This document shows positions 34,652-43,360 of a DNA stretch of 64,000 bases, in pieces. Source of the stretch: Cognataquiflexum nitidum. Lineage in GTDB: Bacteria > Bacteroidota > Bacteroidia > Cytophagales > Cyclobacteriaceae. The translations under genes and the position numbers were made by a program. The stretch covers positions 1-64,000 of the forward strand of contig NZ_JAKZAM010000004.1 of the NCBI RefSeq assembly GCF_022538055.1, given 5' to 3'. Every line of letters starts with the position of its first letter. Position 1 is the stretch's first letter. The notes under the pieces are model-generated. The model was not told the DNA's origin. It did no database searches and worked only from the letters and a program-made list of their open reading frames with translations.

Positions 34652-35023
34652 TTAAGAATTTTTTTTCCAACCAAAATAGGCAGAAACAGAAAGAACAGCA
34701 GCCATAATCATCAGGCCAAACGTTTCTCTAGCTTCTTCGGATTCCTGCGTTTTCATGGTCAGGTCTTTGTTTTCCAGTTCATAATTGACCCATTCCGAAA
34801 CTGAGGAGGGATAAAAATAAACTGCGCCGATGATACAAGCTACAATAATTATTCCCAAAGGAATCAAAGGATGTTTACCCCTTACTGCAAGTCCGCAAAG
34901 TATGGCGGCAAGGATGTAAACCGACACCCATATTTGAGGGTCGGGATCGTTGACCTGCCAATAGGCAAAAAGCAGGAATCCAATGGTCCAGAAAATGAAG
35001 AAGTACTTCGGGAAATTTTTCAT
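34652..35023 (-). CDS. TMEM220-family membrane protein, 123 aa
   Basis: Four hydrophobic segments are visible (about residues 7-21, 31-46, 53-70 and 103-118). The YWQVNDPDP stretch after the first is characteristic of the transmembrane 220 family. Function is unknown. It sits between rhaM and the NIPSNAP gene on the minus strand and could be co-transcribed with them. Confidence 0.85.
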   Translation of the reverse strand: MKNFPKYFFIFWTIGFLLFAYWQVNDPDPQIWVSVYILAAILCGLAVRGKHPLIPLGIIIVACIIGAVYFYPSSVSEWVNYELENKDLTMKTQESEEARETFGLMIMAAVLSVSAYFGWKKNS

Positions 35024-35114
35024 GGTAGGATGGGTTTTGTTGACAATTTAGGAATTTAAAGTTTTCCTTTCACATACTTTTTCAACCAAAGTGATATGTT
35101 GATGGGAAGAAAAT

Positions 35115-35438
35115 TCACAACCTGAAAACTTCCTCCAAAGGAACACTAATCGGGGAATTGTCAGGATTGGAAACAGAGATATCGGCCATGTATTTCCACC
35201 ATTTTTGTACCACAGGATGGTTGCCGAGTTCTTGGGAATTGCCCTTTCCGGTTATTTTTTGAAAGGCAAATAGGGTGGAGGTTTCTCTGTCCAAAAAAAT
35301 GAAATATTCAGAAATTCCTGAATCCTCTAATAATTTTCTCAATTCAGGCCATAATTTATCATGTCTCCGCTTGTATTCTTCTTCCATACCGGGACGGATT
35401 GACATCTTGAAGGCAAATGTGCGCTGTTCTGTTTTCAT
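35115..35438 (-). CDS. rhaM: L-rhamnose mutarotase
   Basis: This 107-residue protein matches RhaM/YiiL. It has FKMSIRPGMEEEYKRRHDKL near the N-terminus (the His is the likely catalytic residue), then LWPEL, a YFIFLDRETSTLFAFQKI strand, and VVQKWWKYMADI with the paired tryptophans. It interconverts alpha and beta anomers of L-rhamnose in the cytoplasm, ahead of the isomerase encoded at 50619. Its start overlaps the stop of the upstream ParE-type toxin gene by 4 nt (ATGA), an odd coupling for a metabolic gene. Confidence 0.93.
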   Translation of the reverse strand: MKTEQRTFAFKMSIRPGMEEEYKRRHDKLWPELRKLLEDSGISEYFIFLDRETSTLFAFQKITGKGNSQELGNHPVVQKWWKYMADISVSNPDNSPISVPLEEVFRL

Positions 35439-35734
35439 TCTCTGGATTTCCGGATTTTTGGGTTTCGGGAAGTATTGAAAATCGCCCTTATGATAACCAA
35501 TTTGTTTTTTTCATCAACAGAGTAATGAATCATGTAAGGGAATCTTTTGAGTGGAAGACAGCGGGTTTCATCATATCTTACTTGAAAAAATTGTGTGTTT
35601 TCAAGAACTTCAAAAAAATGATCCAACTCCTCCTCAAATTCAAAACCTAAACCCGTTGACTGGGAATCGTAATAGTCTATCGCTTCTTGAATGTCCTGTA
35701 AGGCCGGAGGTTCAATTACAACTTCAAATCCCAT
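35435..35734 (-). CDS. RelE/ParE-type toxin, 99 aa
   Basis: The layout is ParE/RelE-like: an N-terminal helix pair (PPALQDIQEAIDYYDSQ), then FEEELDHFFEVLENTQ and the C-terminal strands VRYDETRCLPLKRFPYMIHY and LVIIRAIFNTSRNP. ATG 35734 is preferred over TTG 35755 because the domain starts at MGFEVVIEP. The gene overlaps its presumed antitoxin by 11 nt upstream and rhaM by 4 nt downstream. The family member could poison gyrase (ParE) or the ribosome (RelE), and the sequence does not decide which. Confidence 0.82.
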   Translation of the reverse strand: MGFEVVIEPPALQDIQEAIDYYDSQSTGLGFEFEEELDHFFEVLENTQFFQVRYDETRCLPLKRFPYMIHYSVDEKNKLVIIRAIFNTSRNPKIRKSRE

Positions 35735-35942
35735 CGGAATCAGCGATGTGATCAAGCATTTTTTTTGCTTTCTTCCAAGGGATTAAGTTTTCCGGCTTGG
35801 AATTCCTAATCCGCTCTCTTACGATCTCTTTGTGTTCCTCTGGAATGTCATATTCTATCTCAGCTTCCAAACCCAATTGTTCAAAAAGCTCCATATAGAA
35901 CTCAAACTTTTCTTCCGGGATTTTTAATGTGACCTCTCTCAT
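35724..35942 (-). CDS. antitoxin partner of the ParE-type toxin, 72 aa
   Basis: This small acidic protein begins MREVTLKIPEEKFEFYMELF, a strand-helix start, and ends in a helical segment rich in Lys, Asp and Ile. This is the usual size and position for an antitoxin preceding a ParE gene. ATG 35942 was chosen over an in-frame start at 36011 whose extra 23 residues look like leader sequence. It overlaps the toxin gene by 11 nt. Confidence 0.78.
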   Translation of the reverse strand: MREVTLKIPEEKFEFYMELFEQLGLEAEIEYDIPEEHKEIVRERIRNSKPENLIPWKKAKKMLDHIADSDGI

Positions 35943-35998
35943 TTTTAACAATTTTATAAGTACTAAGATAAGAAAAACAAAAGATTTTGGATCAGGAT

Positions 35999-36373
35999 TT
36001 AATTCAAGCAAGCAAAGTTCCTAGGCTTCCAAAAATCTCTTTCATTTAGAATCAAACTGGGATTGATTTCAGAATTCGGCCCTACTACACCCAAAAGTGT
36101 ACCCTCACAATTATATGCTCGCACAACTGTATTGCAGCTAGCACAACAAACTCCATCTAAAAAAATCGTTTCTTCGTTATATTCTGCAAGTCTAATGAAA
36201 GCAGGACTACTACTTCCAGTTGATTCTATTGACGCTGTTTTTTCAGCCAGCCATGTCAATTCTTTTACAGGATTTTGTACACCGCAGGCTTCTAAAATGG
36301 GTTCTTCGGCTTTTTCTTGGCATGAAAATCCTACAAAGAGGATTAGCATCATGAGGTAGGAAAGTTTTTTCAT
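35999..36373 (-). CDS. small lipoprotein, 124 aa
   Basis: The lipobox VGFSC (Cys 17) follows a short hydrophobic signal, so the protein should be lipid-anchored in the periplasm or outer membrane. The mature part has ACGVQNPVKELTWLAEKT and a paired-cysteine segment, DGVCCASCNTVVRAYNCEGT. It is distantly similar to the lipoprotein at 43361 (ENSVDDLSWLNQKLEDIK, then YYCDGTKV). Function is unknown. Confidence 0.78.
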   Translation of the reverse strand: MKKLSYLMMLILFVGFSCQEKAEEPILEACGVQNPVKELTWLAEKTASIESTGSSSPAFIRLAEYNEETIFLDGVCCASCNTVVRAYNCEGTLLGVVGPNSEINPSLILNERDFWKPRNFACLN

Positions 36374-36530
36374 TTTTTCTTTAATTTAGGACGGGAATGA
36401 AATTTAAAATCAAGGCGCTAAAAATCTTTAACTGCTTTTTCCTTTACGTTAATTCTATTTTTAAGTTTTATCTCCGGTACATTTATGGCACTAGTCTCAT
36501 TTCTCGCTTCTAAACTCTCGCTTCTAAACC

Positions 36531-36579
36531 AACACCACTCTCAGACTCTTTGCGCCATGGGCGCCGATGACGAGTGATT
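36531..36579 (+). repeat. direct repeat, left copy of the lutC 3' end
   Basis: These 49 bases match 37443-37491 at 47 of 49 positions. The right copy lies within the last codons of lutC, so this left copy is a detached duplicate of that gene end. The 863 nt between the copies hold one ORF (36727) and a terminator. No integrase is present. The rest of the 36374-36726 gap shows nothing else but AT-rich DNA. Confidence 0.85.
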
Positions 36580-36726
36580 TTTTTGTATTTCTTTATATGG
36601 GTAATTTTGACTTTTTAATGTATGTGTTAAGATATTAAATAGAAAGTTAGTTTTTTATACTTTTTTTAATATTTTTGGACAGTTTAAAATAATATTTTGT
36701 AATTAAACTGGTATTAATTTAATCCT

Positions 36727-37266
36727 ATGGAACAGAATCAAATGCTTATTTCCATTTTTGTAGGTATTGGTACAGGATTAATTTCTTCTTTACTGTTTTT
36801 ATGGTTTCTCACCAAATTGAGGCCTAAAATGGTCATTTCTGACCAAATTGCCTTTGACCAAATAGTAATTGAAAAAACAAACATGAGTTGCTTCCGTTTT
36901 AAAGTTATCAATAGGACTTGGTTAAGTAAAATATATGACATTGAGGCCCAATTGGTTTTAATCACTCTGATCAATGCTGATGGAGGCTTTAATATTTATA
37001 TGAGTCCAATTAAATTGATTAAAGACAAAACCTGGTCACTTAACAAGGTATCGCAATCTGATAAGCATGCGGAATATGCTTTCCAGTTTATTACAACCGA
37101 AAATTTGGAGGAGTTATGGCTTGAAAATCAAAATATTGAATTAAGGATAAAGGCAAAACATGCATTCAGTGGGTTTTCGAAAACTTCGAGTAAACGATAT
37201 TTTAAGCCTGTCAATTCTATTAAGAAAGGCTCCTTTAAGTTTGGAAATACTTTAGAAATCAGTTAA
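36727..37266 (+). CDS. single-pass membrane protein, 179 aa, unknown
   Basis: One N-terminal transmembrane helix (about residues 8-28, LISIFVGIGTGLISSLLFLW) precedes a beta-rich soluble domain of about 140 residues with a basic C-terminus. I recognise no family. The gene lies on the + strand against its neighbours, is AT-rich, and is bracketed by 49-bp direct repeats copied from the lutC 3' end, so it appears to have been inserted as a single-gene unit. A good terminator follows at 37356. Confidence 0.72.
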   Translation: MEQNQMLISIFVGIGTGLISSLLFLWFLTKLRPKMVISDQIAFDQIVIEKTNMSCFRFKVINRTWLSKIYDIEAQLVLITLINADGGFNIYMSPIKLIKDKTWSLNKVSQSDKHAEYAFQFITTENLEELWLENQNIELRIKAKHAFSGFSKTSSKRYFKPVNSIKKGSFKFGNTLEIS

Positions 37267-37355
37267 TTTGTATCACGAAATTAAAATGGCCATGAAAAAA
37301 GATATTATTGGAATCTAATTTCTGGATATATTCAGAAATCAAACGAAGTTTACTT

Positions 37356-37379
37356 TGGGTCTTTATAGACCCATTTTTT
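37356..37379 (+). terminator. rho-independent terminator
   Basis: TGGGTC (37356-37361), loop TTTATA, GACCCA (37368-37373), then TTTTTT (37374-37379). The hairpin plus U-tract lies on the + strand, 90 nt after the 36727 gene. Confidence 0.75.
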
Positions 37380-37429
37380 ATGAGAAAAATTCCTTAGCAA
37401 ATTCCGGGCTGCAAGTAACAAATTCAAGG

Positions 37430-37996
37430 TTAAAGATTTAACAACACCACCCTCAGACTTTTTGCGCCATGGGCGCCGATGACGAGTGATTGCTCGATGT
37501 CGGCAGTCTTGGAAGGGCCGGCGATAAACAGACCAAATCCTGATTCCTGCAAGCCGATCCTGTCATAAGCCTGATGCATGTTGGCCACCAAATTTTCAGA
37601 ATCCAACACAATCACCAAATGCTCAGTGATGAAGGGCAGTGCCCGCAAACCCATATCCTGATCTTCCAGCCATATTGCACCGTTTTCTGCCACCCCAAAT
37701 TGTCCCCGAATAATGGCAAGATTCAGGTCATTGAGTTGGTGAGCATCTTCAGTGATTTTGATATTCGTGAAGGAAGAAAAATCTTCAATATGAGAATAGA
37801 CTTTCTCGAAAACCCCAGAATCCAACAAGCTAAAAAACTCCGCTTTTGTGATGACTTCGCCTTTGTTGGCTAGAATGGACGCTATAAACCTGGCTTTCAA
37901 ATCTCCCTCAAATTCGAATTCAGGGATAGTGGGAAGGTTCTTTGCTTCCAAAGGAACAGCCTTGATTTTGGACAATATCAGATCCCTGCTGCTCAT
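37430..37996 (-). CDS. lutC: lactate utilization protein C (LUD domain)
   Basis: This 188-residue LUD-domain protein has the family patterns GVAENGAIWLEDQD, LPFITEHLVIVLDS and GFGLFIAGPSKTADIEQSLV followed by GAHGAKSLRVVLLN. With LutA and LutB it forms the iron-sulfur L-lactate oxidising complex. Its start overlaps the lutB stop by 4 nt, so translation is coupled. Its 3' end is the source of a 49-bp direct repeat whose other copy is at 36531. Confidence 0.92.
   Translation of the reverse strand: MSSRDLILSKIKAVPLEAKNLPTIPEFEFEGDLKARFIASILANKGEVITKAEFFSLLDSGVFEKVYSHIEDFSSFTNIKITEDAHQLNDLNLAIIRGQFGVAENGAIWLEDQDMGLRALPFITEHLVIVLDSENLVANMHQAYDRIGLQESGFGLFIAGPSKTADIEQSLVIGAHGAKSLRVVLLNL
37443..37491 (+). 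repeat. direct repeat, right copy inside lutC 3' end
   Basis: These 49 bases pair with 36531-36579 (two mismatches). The repeat stops about four codons short of the lutC stop, so a real duplication junction, rather than gene homology, sets its edge. Confidence 0.85.
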
Positions 37997-39351
37997 TTTC
38001 GGTTCTTTTTATACCAGTCTTTGAATGATTCTTTTGGCAACTCAGGCAAGTCCCGTTGCTTTCCCCAAGTATTCAAACCTGAATAGGTAATGCTGTCAGG
38101 CAGGATTTTCAATGCCCCACGCATCATATTTCCGCTGAGGTTATAAGCAAAAGGAACAGCGAAAACCCCATTGGCAATCTTCATCGCCAGGCTTTTAGCC
38201 CTGTCAGGCTGTGCTTTGGTGATTTCCTGCCGCCACTCATAGAGTTGCTCGTGGATATTGATTTTCACAGGACAGACATCGGTGCAGCTGCCGCAAAGGG
38301 TAGAAGCGAAAGGCAGGGAACTGTGTTTTTGTAAATCGATACCGGGGGAAAGGATAGACCCAATCGGGCCGGGAACAGTGCTTTCATAGCTGAAACCGCC
38401 ACTCCTTCTATAAATCGGACAGGTATTCATACAGGCTCCACAGCGGATGCATTTGAGTGAATTTTTGAATTTTGGTCTTGCCAATTGGGCAGTCCGGCCA
38501 TTGTCGACCAAAACGATATGGATTTCTTTTCCAGGTGAGGGACTTCTGAAATGGGAAGTGTAATTGGTGACACTCTGTCCTGTCGCAGACCTCGCAAGCA
38601 GGCGGAGAAATACCCCCAAATGGGCCCGCTTCGGGATGATTTTTTCTATTCCCATACAGGCGATGTGTACATCGGCAAGGTGGACACCCATATCGGCATT
38701 GCCTTCATTGGTGCAGACCACAAACTCTCCTGTCTCGGCTACTCCAAAGTTCACCCCTGTAATCGCTACTTTTGCGGAAAGGAATTTTTCTCTCAAATGG
38801 ATTCTTGCCGCGTGGGTGAGGTAATCCGGATCTTCGTTTCCTTTTTCGGTATGGAGTTTTTCGTGAAAAATCTCAGAAATATCCTTTTTCTTCAGGTGGA
38901 TTGCCGGCAATACTATATGACTTGGGGCCTGGTTGAGGAACTGCACGATCCGCTCGCCAAGATCAGTATCCACGACTTCGACACCGTTTTTTTCCAAGTA
39001 GGGATTCAGGTGGCATTCTTCTGTCAGGATGGATTTGCTTTTGACGATGGCTTTGCAGCGCTTTTCCTGCAAGATTCCGAGGACAATCCGGTTGTGTTCT
39101 TCTGCATCTTTTGCCCAATGGACATGGATGTTGTTGGCTTTTGCATTTTTTTCAAATTCCTCCAGATATTTGCCCAGATTGGCCAATACATTGTCTTTGA
39201 TCTGGGAGGCAAGATCCCGGAGGTTTTCCCATTCCGGCACGGATTTGCTGATTTTATCCCGCTTGTCCCGGACAAACCACAGGGTTTCATCATGCCATTT
39301 GGACTTGGCCTGATCCTGCAAAAATTCAGCTGCCTGTATGGGATGGCTCAT
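37993..39351 (-). CDS. lutB: lactate utilization iron-sulfur protein B
   Basis: This 452-residue LutB/YkgF-type protein has an N-terminal LUD region (about 60-290, with TGVNFGVAETGEFVVCTNEG). Two 4Fe-4S clusters follow: CIRCGACMNTCPIYR near 305-320, and CGSCTDVCPVKI near 355-366. A helical C-terminal segment ends the protein. It is the central electron carrier of LutABC, which oxidises L-lactate to pyruvate in the cytoplasm. It overlaps lutA and lutC by 4 nt each, giving one operon in the order lutA-lutB-lutC. Confidence 0.94.
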   Translation of the reverse strand: MSHPIQAAEFLQDQAKSKWHDETLWFVRDKRDKISKSVPEWENLRDLASQIKDNVLANLGKYLEEFEKNAKANNIHVHWAKDAEEHNRIVLGILQEKRCKAIVKSKSILTEECHLNPYLEKNGVEVVDTDLGERIVQFLNQAPSHIVLPAIHLKKKDISEIFHEKLHTEKGNEDPDYLTHAARIHLREKFLSAKVAITGVNFGVAETGEFVVCTNEGNADMGVHLADVHIACMGIEKIIPKRAHLGVFLRLLARSATGQSVTNYTSHFRSPSPGKEIHIVLVDNGRTAQLARPKFKNSLKCIRCGACMNTCPIYRRSGGFSYESTVPGPIGSILSPGIDLQKHSSLPFASTLCGSCTDVCPVKINIHEQLYEWRQEITKAQPDRAKSLAMKIANGVFAVPFAYNLSGNMMRGALKILPDSITYSGLNTWGKQRDLPELPKESFKDWYKKNRK

Positions 39352-40106
39352 GAGATGGCTTCGTTTAGGATTTCGGCGATATGCTTAAACTGGATCGGAT
39401 TTCCATTTCGTTTGGCGATTCCCTGCAAATGCATGATGCAGGACATGTCGCCTCCTGTCAGGATTTCAACTTGTTGTGCTTGGTGGTCGGCCAACCTGTC
39501 TTTGCCCATTTGGATGGAAAGGGCTTCTTCGCTTACCGCAAAGGTGCCTCCAAAACCACAGCATTCATCTTTCCTTTTCAATTCCACCCATTCCAATCCT
39601 TCAAGATTAACCATCAATTGCTTCGCTTTGTTGAAAGGAGTTTGGTTTAATTCACTTGAAGCCGAAAGTCTCAAACCCCTTTGCCCATGGCAGGAGGCAT
39701 GGTAGCCGACCCTGTGTGGAAAGCTGCCTTTGATGTTCTCGATTTTCAAGACATCAGTCAAAAATTCCGTCAGCTCAAAAATTTTGTCATGGAGTTCGGA
39801 TTGTTCTTTTTCCATTCCTGCGATGGCAGGTGCATGTTCTTTGACATGGAGGACACAGCTACCTGATGGGGCCACGACGTAATCAAAATCTTTGAAAATC
39901 CTGATAAAATGCTTGGTAGTCGCTACCGTATCCCGTTCATACCCCGCATTGGCCATGGGCTGCCCGCAACAAGTCTGACCCATGGGATAAGTCACCTGAC
40001 AACCCAATTTCTCCAGCAATTCCAAAGTCGCAATCGCCACCTTGGGATAAAACTGATCGACGTAGCAGGGTATGAAAAGGGCTATATGTTTTTTATTCTC
40101 GGGCAT
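39348..40106 (-). CDS. lutA: lactate utilization protein A (CCG-domain)
   Basis: This 252-residue LutA/YkgE-type protein carries two cysteine-rich CCG domains. The first has ALFIPCYVDQFYPKVAIATL and TCCGQPMANAGY, the second has GYHASCHGQRGLR and ECCGFGGTFAV. These bind the noncanonical cluster of heterodisulfide reductase-like subunits. It opens the lutABC operon. In this locus L-lactate would come from lactaldehyde produced by rhamnose breakdown. Confidence 0.93.
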   Translation of the reverse strand: MPENKKHIALFIPCYVDQFYPKVAIATLELLEKLGCQVTYPMGQTCCGQPMANAGYERDTVATTKHFIRIFKDFDYVVAPSGSCVLHVKEHAPAIAGMEKEQSELHDKIFELTEFLTDVLKIENIKGSFPHRVGYHASCHGQRGLRLSASSELNQTPFNKAKQLMVNLEGLEWVELKRKDECCGFGGTFAVSEEALSIQMGKDRLADHQAQQVEILTGGDMSCIMHLQGIAKRNGNPIQFKHIAEILNEAIS

Positions 40107-40130
40107 TTTTTCAATTCGATATTTAGGAAA

Positions 40131-40163
40131 GATATTTATTGATACTGGATATTGATGGATATT
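40131..40163 (+). repeat. dispersed intergenic GATATT repeat, copy 2
   Basis: It contains GATATTTATTGATACTGGAT followed by ATTGATGGATATT, a single change from copy 1 over most of its length. It lies upstream of lutA. Confidence 0.65.
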
Positions 40164-40219
40164 AACCTGATATACTCAAGCAAATTTGAGATTAAGCAAT
40201 GAGGCAAATTTGCACCTCA

Positions 40220-40259
40220 ACAATATCCAAAAATATCAACAAGTATCCACCAATATCTT
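40220..40259 (-). repeat. dispersed intergenic GATATT repeat, diverged copy 3
   Basis: On the minus strand it reads AAGATATTGGTGGATACTTG followed by TTGATATTTTTGGATATTG. The spacing of the ATATC/GATAT words is kept but the identity is lower. It lies about 60 nt from copy 2 in inverted orientation, so the two could pair as a stem. Confidence 0.5.
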
Positions 40260-40355
40260 TATTTTCTCAATTTCAAAAAGTATGAGGAATGAAATATCCT
40301 GTTGTGTAGGGTTTTGATATATAAGAATGGATTGAACTCGGCATTTCCTTTTCCC

Positions 40356-40440
40356 CTAATCGAAAAAATACGCCTAATTTTTCGATTACGATCTAAATAT
40401 TAGGCCTAAAATTTCGATTACAATCGAAAAATTCAGCCTC
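40356..40440. promoter_or_regulatory. cluster of TCGATT inverted repeats
   Basis: In the 503-nt gap between lutA and the 40610 gene, TTTCGATT (40412-40419), AC, AATCGAAA (40422-40429) is a perfect inverted repeat. AATCGAAAAA near 40358 and TTTTTCGATT near 40378 form a second inverted pair, and TTAGGCCTAA (40400-40409) is a palindrome between them. The arrangement resembles an operator array between divergent genes. Nothing else is visible in the gap except the GATATT copies. Confidence 0.4.
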
Positions 40441-40609
40441 TTGGTATATGTGGTTATTCTAAAATCCTTTGGATAATTTTTGAAGTCTTGATTAGGTGGA
40501 TAAATTCCCTTTGATCTATAGAATTTATTTTTTAGGTTTAATCATCGAGCAATTGCAAAAAGTAATGTGTCGAGCAAACTTTTTGATTAACATTTAAACC
40601 TTTTCCTCT

Positions 40610-41773
40610 ATGCGTTATCCATCTCTATTGATTCTATTCATTTTTTTTCTCTCCTGCAATTCCAAAAATCAGGATTCTGAAGTTATTGAAACTGCTTCAC
40701 CTCAAAAATCAATCTCCTTGGTTAAGCTTGATAGTATTCAGATTGATTATTTGGGAAACCCCACAGTCCATGATATTGATCCAAAATCCAGAACAGTTCT
40801 GTTTATGGATCATAAAGAATTTTCAGAAGATATCTTTATCGCTGACTTTGGAGGAAATATCCTTTCATCTTTTTCCAAGTTCGGTGACATGCCTGATACG
40901 TATGGGGCTTTGATGAGCACAATTAAAATTACCGGACCTGATTCTTTTTTGGTGTATGGCTATAAGGGATTTCTAACTTATGATTTTGAAGGTAAACTTC
41001 AAACTTTGGTCAAATACGATGATTTTTATGTTCCTAGCGAATCTTGGAGAGCAATGGGGTTTGGAATGGAAAGCTTATCAAATAAATTCCTTTACATAAA
41101 CCAGGAGGAAAGGCCATGGGAAGTTCATCAATATAAAGGCCATAAATTATTATCCTTGCTTGACCCCATAGATGGGAAAAGAAATTCTATCATTAGTTTC
41201 CCTGAGAAAAGTATTTTTTTAAATGGTAATTATTTCTTTTCTGCCTCATGGTTCCCTGTTTACACCATTTTTGAAGACAATATTTATGTAGTATTTGGAT
41301 CTGAGCCAGTCATTTATGTTTATGAAGCTACCGAGCCCTATTCTTTAAAGTCCTCCATTCCACTTAATCTCTCGGATTACAGTTATTTCAAAGGAACTGA
41401 TGATCCAAACGACATCAAGTTAATTGGAATGCCATTTATATCCGGTAAAATTGAGAACATAAAGTTTGTCAATGAACACTTTTTAATTGCCTATTTTCCA
41501 GGCTATGATGAATTAGATATTGAATCAAATTTTGAAGAAAAATCCCAGGAAGAGAGAATTATTTTTAGAGAAAGGATGGAGAAAAAGTATCCTAATCGAA
41601 TGGCAATTTTAGATTCCTTAGGAAATGTAATCAATGATTTTGTTCCGGATGGTTTGTTGCCCAGATCCATGCTGCTTCGCAACGGAGAACTTTGGATGAT
41701 GGAAAAACCGGACGAGGAAGAGGAAAAAGATTTTTTCAGGCTGTTCAAGGTTGGTCTGAAAACAGAGGAATGA
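40610..41773 (+). CDS. lipoprotein with beta-propeller-like fold, 387 aa
   Basis: The lipobox FFLSC (Cys near 16) follows a hydrophobic signal. The mature protein shows repeated strand blocks of 45-60 residues (such as TVLFMDHKEFSEDIFIADFG, IYVVFGSEPVIYVYEA, RMAILDSLGNVINDFVPDG), like the six-bladed propeller lipoproteins common in Cyclobacteriaceae. The next gene (41890) has the same design, so the two may be tandem paralogues. Substrate and role are unknown. Confidence 0.75.
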   Translation: MRYPSLLILFIFFLSCNSKNQDSEVIETASPQKSISLVKLDSIQIDYLGNPTVHDIDPKSRTVLFMDHKEFSEDIFIADFGGNILSSFSKFGDMPDTYGALMSTIKITGPDSFLVYGYKGFLTYDFEGKLQTLVKYDDFYVPSESWRAMGFGMESLSNKFLYINQEERPWEVHQYKGHKLLSLLDPIDGKRNSIISFPEKSIFLNGNYFFSASWFPVYTIFEDNIYVVFGSEPVIYVYEATEPYSLKSSIPLNLSDYSYFKGTDDPNDIKLIGMPFISGKIENIKFVNEHFLIAYFPGYDELDIESNFEEKSQEERIIFRERMEKKYPNRMAILDSLGNVINDFVPDGLLPRSMLLRNGELWMMEKPDEEEEKDFFRLFKVGLKTEE

Positions 41774-41889
41774 TTTCTTGGCATTTTTAGGAAATGAGAA
41801 AACGAATATTTAGAATAACAACCTAAACTTATTTTAGATCGTTATAGACCTTATCCAAACACTTTTCAACCATTTATTTTCCCAATCCC

Positions 41890-43074
41890 ATGGCAACAAT
41901 AACCCAAAAACTATCGGTGGCATTTGTGTTTACGATTTCTATGCTCTTTTTGCCAGAAGAGTCATTTTCTCAATTTCAATTAGAGAAAGTGGAAGAGTTT
42001 AAAATCAACTCCTTGCTTCCCGTTGTGATCGTAGATTATCATCCTGAGAGCAAACTTTACTTGGGATATATTTCCGATTCTAAAGGAACAAAAATCGCCC
42101 TCATTGACGAGGATGGAGATTTTGTCATCAATAAAGGTTTGGTCGGGGAAGGTCCTAATCAATCTCCCGCCCCATTTAATGCCATGGCCTTTACAAAAGA
42201 AGGTGACATTTGGCTTCAAACAGCCTATCACCTTTTTCTTTATGACCAAAAGCTAAATGTCAAAAACAAGATCCGCTATCAATCTGGAAGAAAGGTTAGT
42301 ATTTATGGGAGAATGGAATTTTTCCCTTATTTCTACCAAAATGAATCGCCTTCAAGTTTCTCATTTATTACCAATCCTACAGGAACAAATTCTTTCATTC
42401 CAGATCCTGATGTAGTCAACCCCACTACTTTGATTGAAATAAATCTTGTCGAAAAAGATGAGCTGTCTAGGATGGCTCCACTCACCGATAGGGCGATGTA
42501 TAAAGTTTTTGACAAATCGATGTTTGCGGATCTCTATTCGGTGAATTACACCATTGATCAAAAAGCACGCAAAATCTATTTGAGGAATAATGTGGATAGC
42601 GAAATTACAGTTTATGATTTGCTTACCATGAAGTTGGAATCAAGAATAAAGATTAATCATGGTGCGTTCAGCATGGTTAAAAAGAGCTCGATTTCAGACG
42701 ATGATTTTCCGTCACATGAAAGAATCGGTTTAGCTCCTAAAAACAACAAATTATTCCAGCTTGACGGTGGAATGATTGTTCTCGATTATATCCGGGGAAT
42801 AGAATATGGTACTTATGAGAGTAAGGTGGCGGACGATCCTACTTATCATCATTTTCAAGATCCTGCGTATCACAGGCTCATTTTGTTTGATGGGACCAAG
42901 CAAGTGAGCGGAGACATTCCGCTGCCAACAAATGGAAAAGTAACCATGGCTTTACCTGGCAACAGGCTTTTGATCCAATTGATCAATCCTGATGTGGAGG
43001 AGGACTTTATCAGGTATGGGATTTATAAGGTTGTTGAATCAAATAATTATTTACTAAAGCATCTGAATTTTTGA
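41890..43074 (+). CDS. secreted beta-propeller-like protein, 394 aa
   Basis: A signal peptide (about residues 1-27, LSVAFVFTISMLFLPEESFS) without a lipobox precedes a propeller-like body with blocks such as KLYLGYISDSKGTKIALIDE, GDIWLQTAYHLFLYDQKLN and ARKIYLRNNVDSEITVYDLL. It is probably periplasmic. It follows the lipoprotein at 40610 by 117 nt on the same strand. The function cannot be assigned from the sequence. Confidence 0.75.
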   Translation: MATITQKLSVAFVFTISMLFLPEESFSQFQLEKVEEFKINSLLPVVIVDYHPESKLYLGYISDSKGTKIALIDEDGDFVINKGLVGEGPNQSPAPFNAMAFTKEGDIWLQTAYHLFLYDQKLNVKNKIRYQSGRKVSIYGRMEFFPYFYQNESPSSFSFITNPTGTNSFIPDPDVVNPTTLIEINLVEKDELSRMAPLTDRAMYKVFDKSMFADLYSVNYTIDQKARKIYLRNNVDSEITVYDLLTMKLESRIKINHGAFSMVKKSSISDDDFPSHERIGLAPKNNKLFQLDGGMIVLDYIRGIEYGTYESKVADDPTYHHFQDPAYHRLILFDGTKQVSGDIPLPTNGKVTMALPGNRLLIQLINPDVEEDFIRYGIYKVVESNNYLLKHLNF

Positions 43075-43360
43075 AATCGATATGGTATGTGCAGGAGCTT
43101 GTTTACTCAGTAACTACCCCTTAAAAGAAAAAGTCTCTTAAAGCTGTCGGACGGAAATTCAATCTTTTCGGCACAGCCTTAAGATTACTTTTGAATAGGT
43201 TAAAGCGATTTAATCCTATACTTAGAATGCTTAGGATAGTAGGGATTCCAAGAAACAGATCATAAGGATTTGACCATATTGGGATTCTATCAGGCATTGC
43301 ATTTATAAAACCGTTTATTAAATTTGATCATGGACCTCCAAAAAGTTAAATAGCTATATC

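Noticed and set aside
36063..36359. + strand frame of 98 codons
   Set aside because: It is antisense to the small lipoprotein at 35999, which has a clear lipobox and cysteine pairs.
38551..39705. Long + strand open frame of 384 codons
   Set aside because: It lies entirely antisense to lutB and lutA, whose cysteine motifs and overlapping starts are clear, and its product is Phe/Cys/Gln-rich with no domain.
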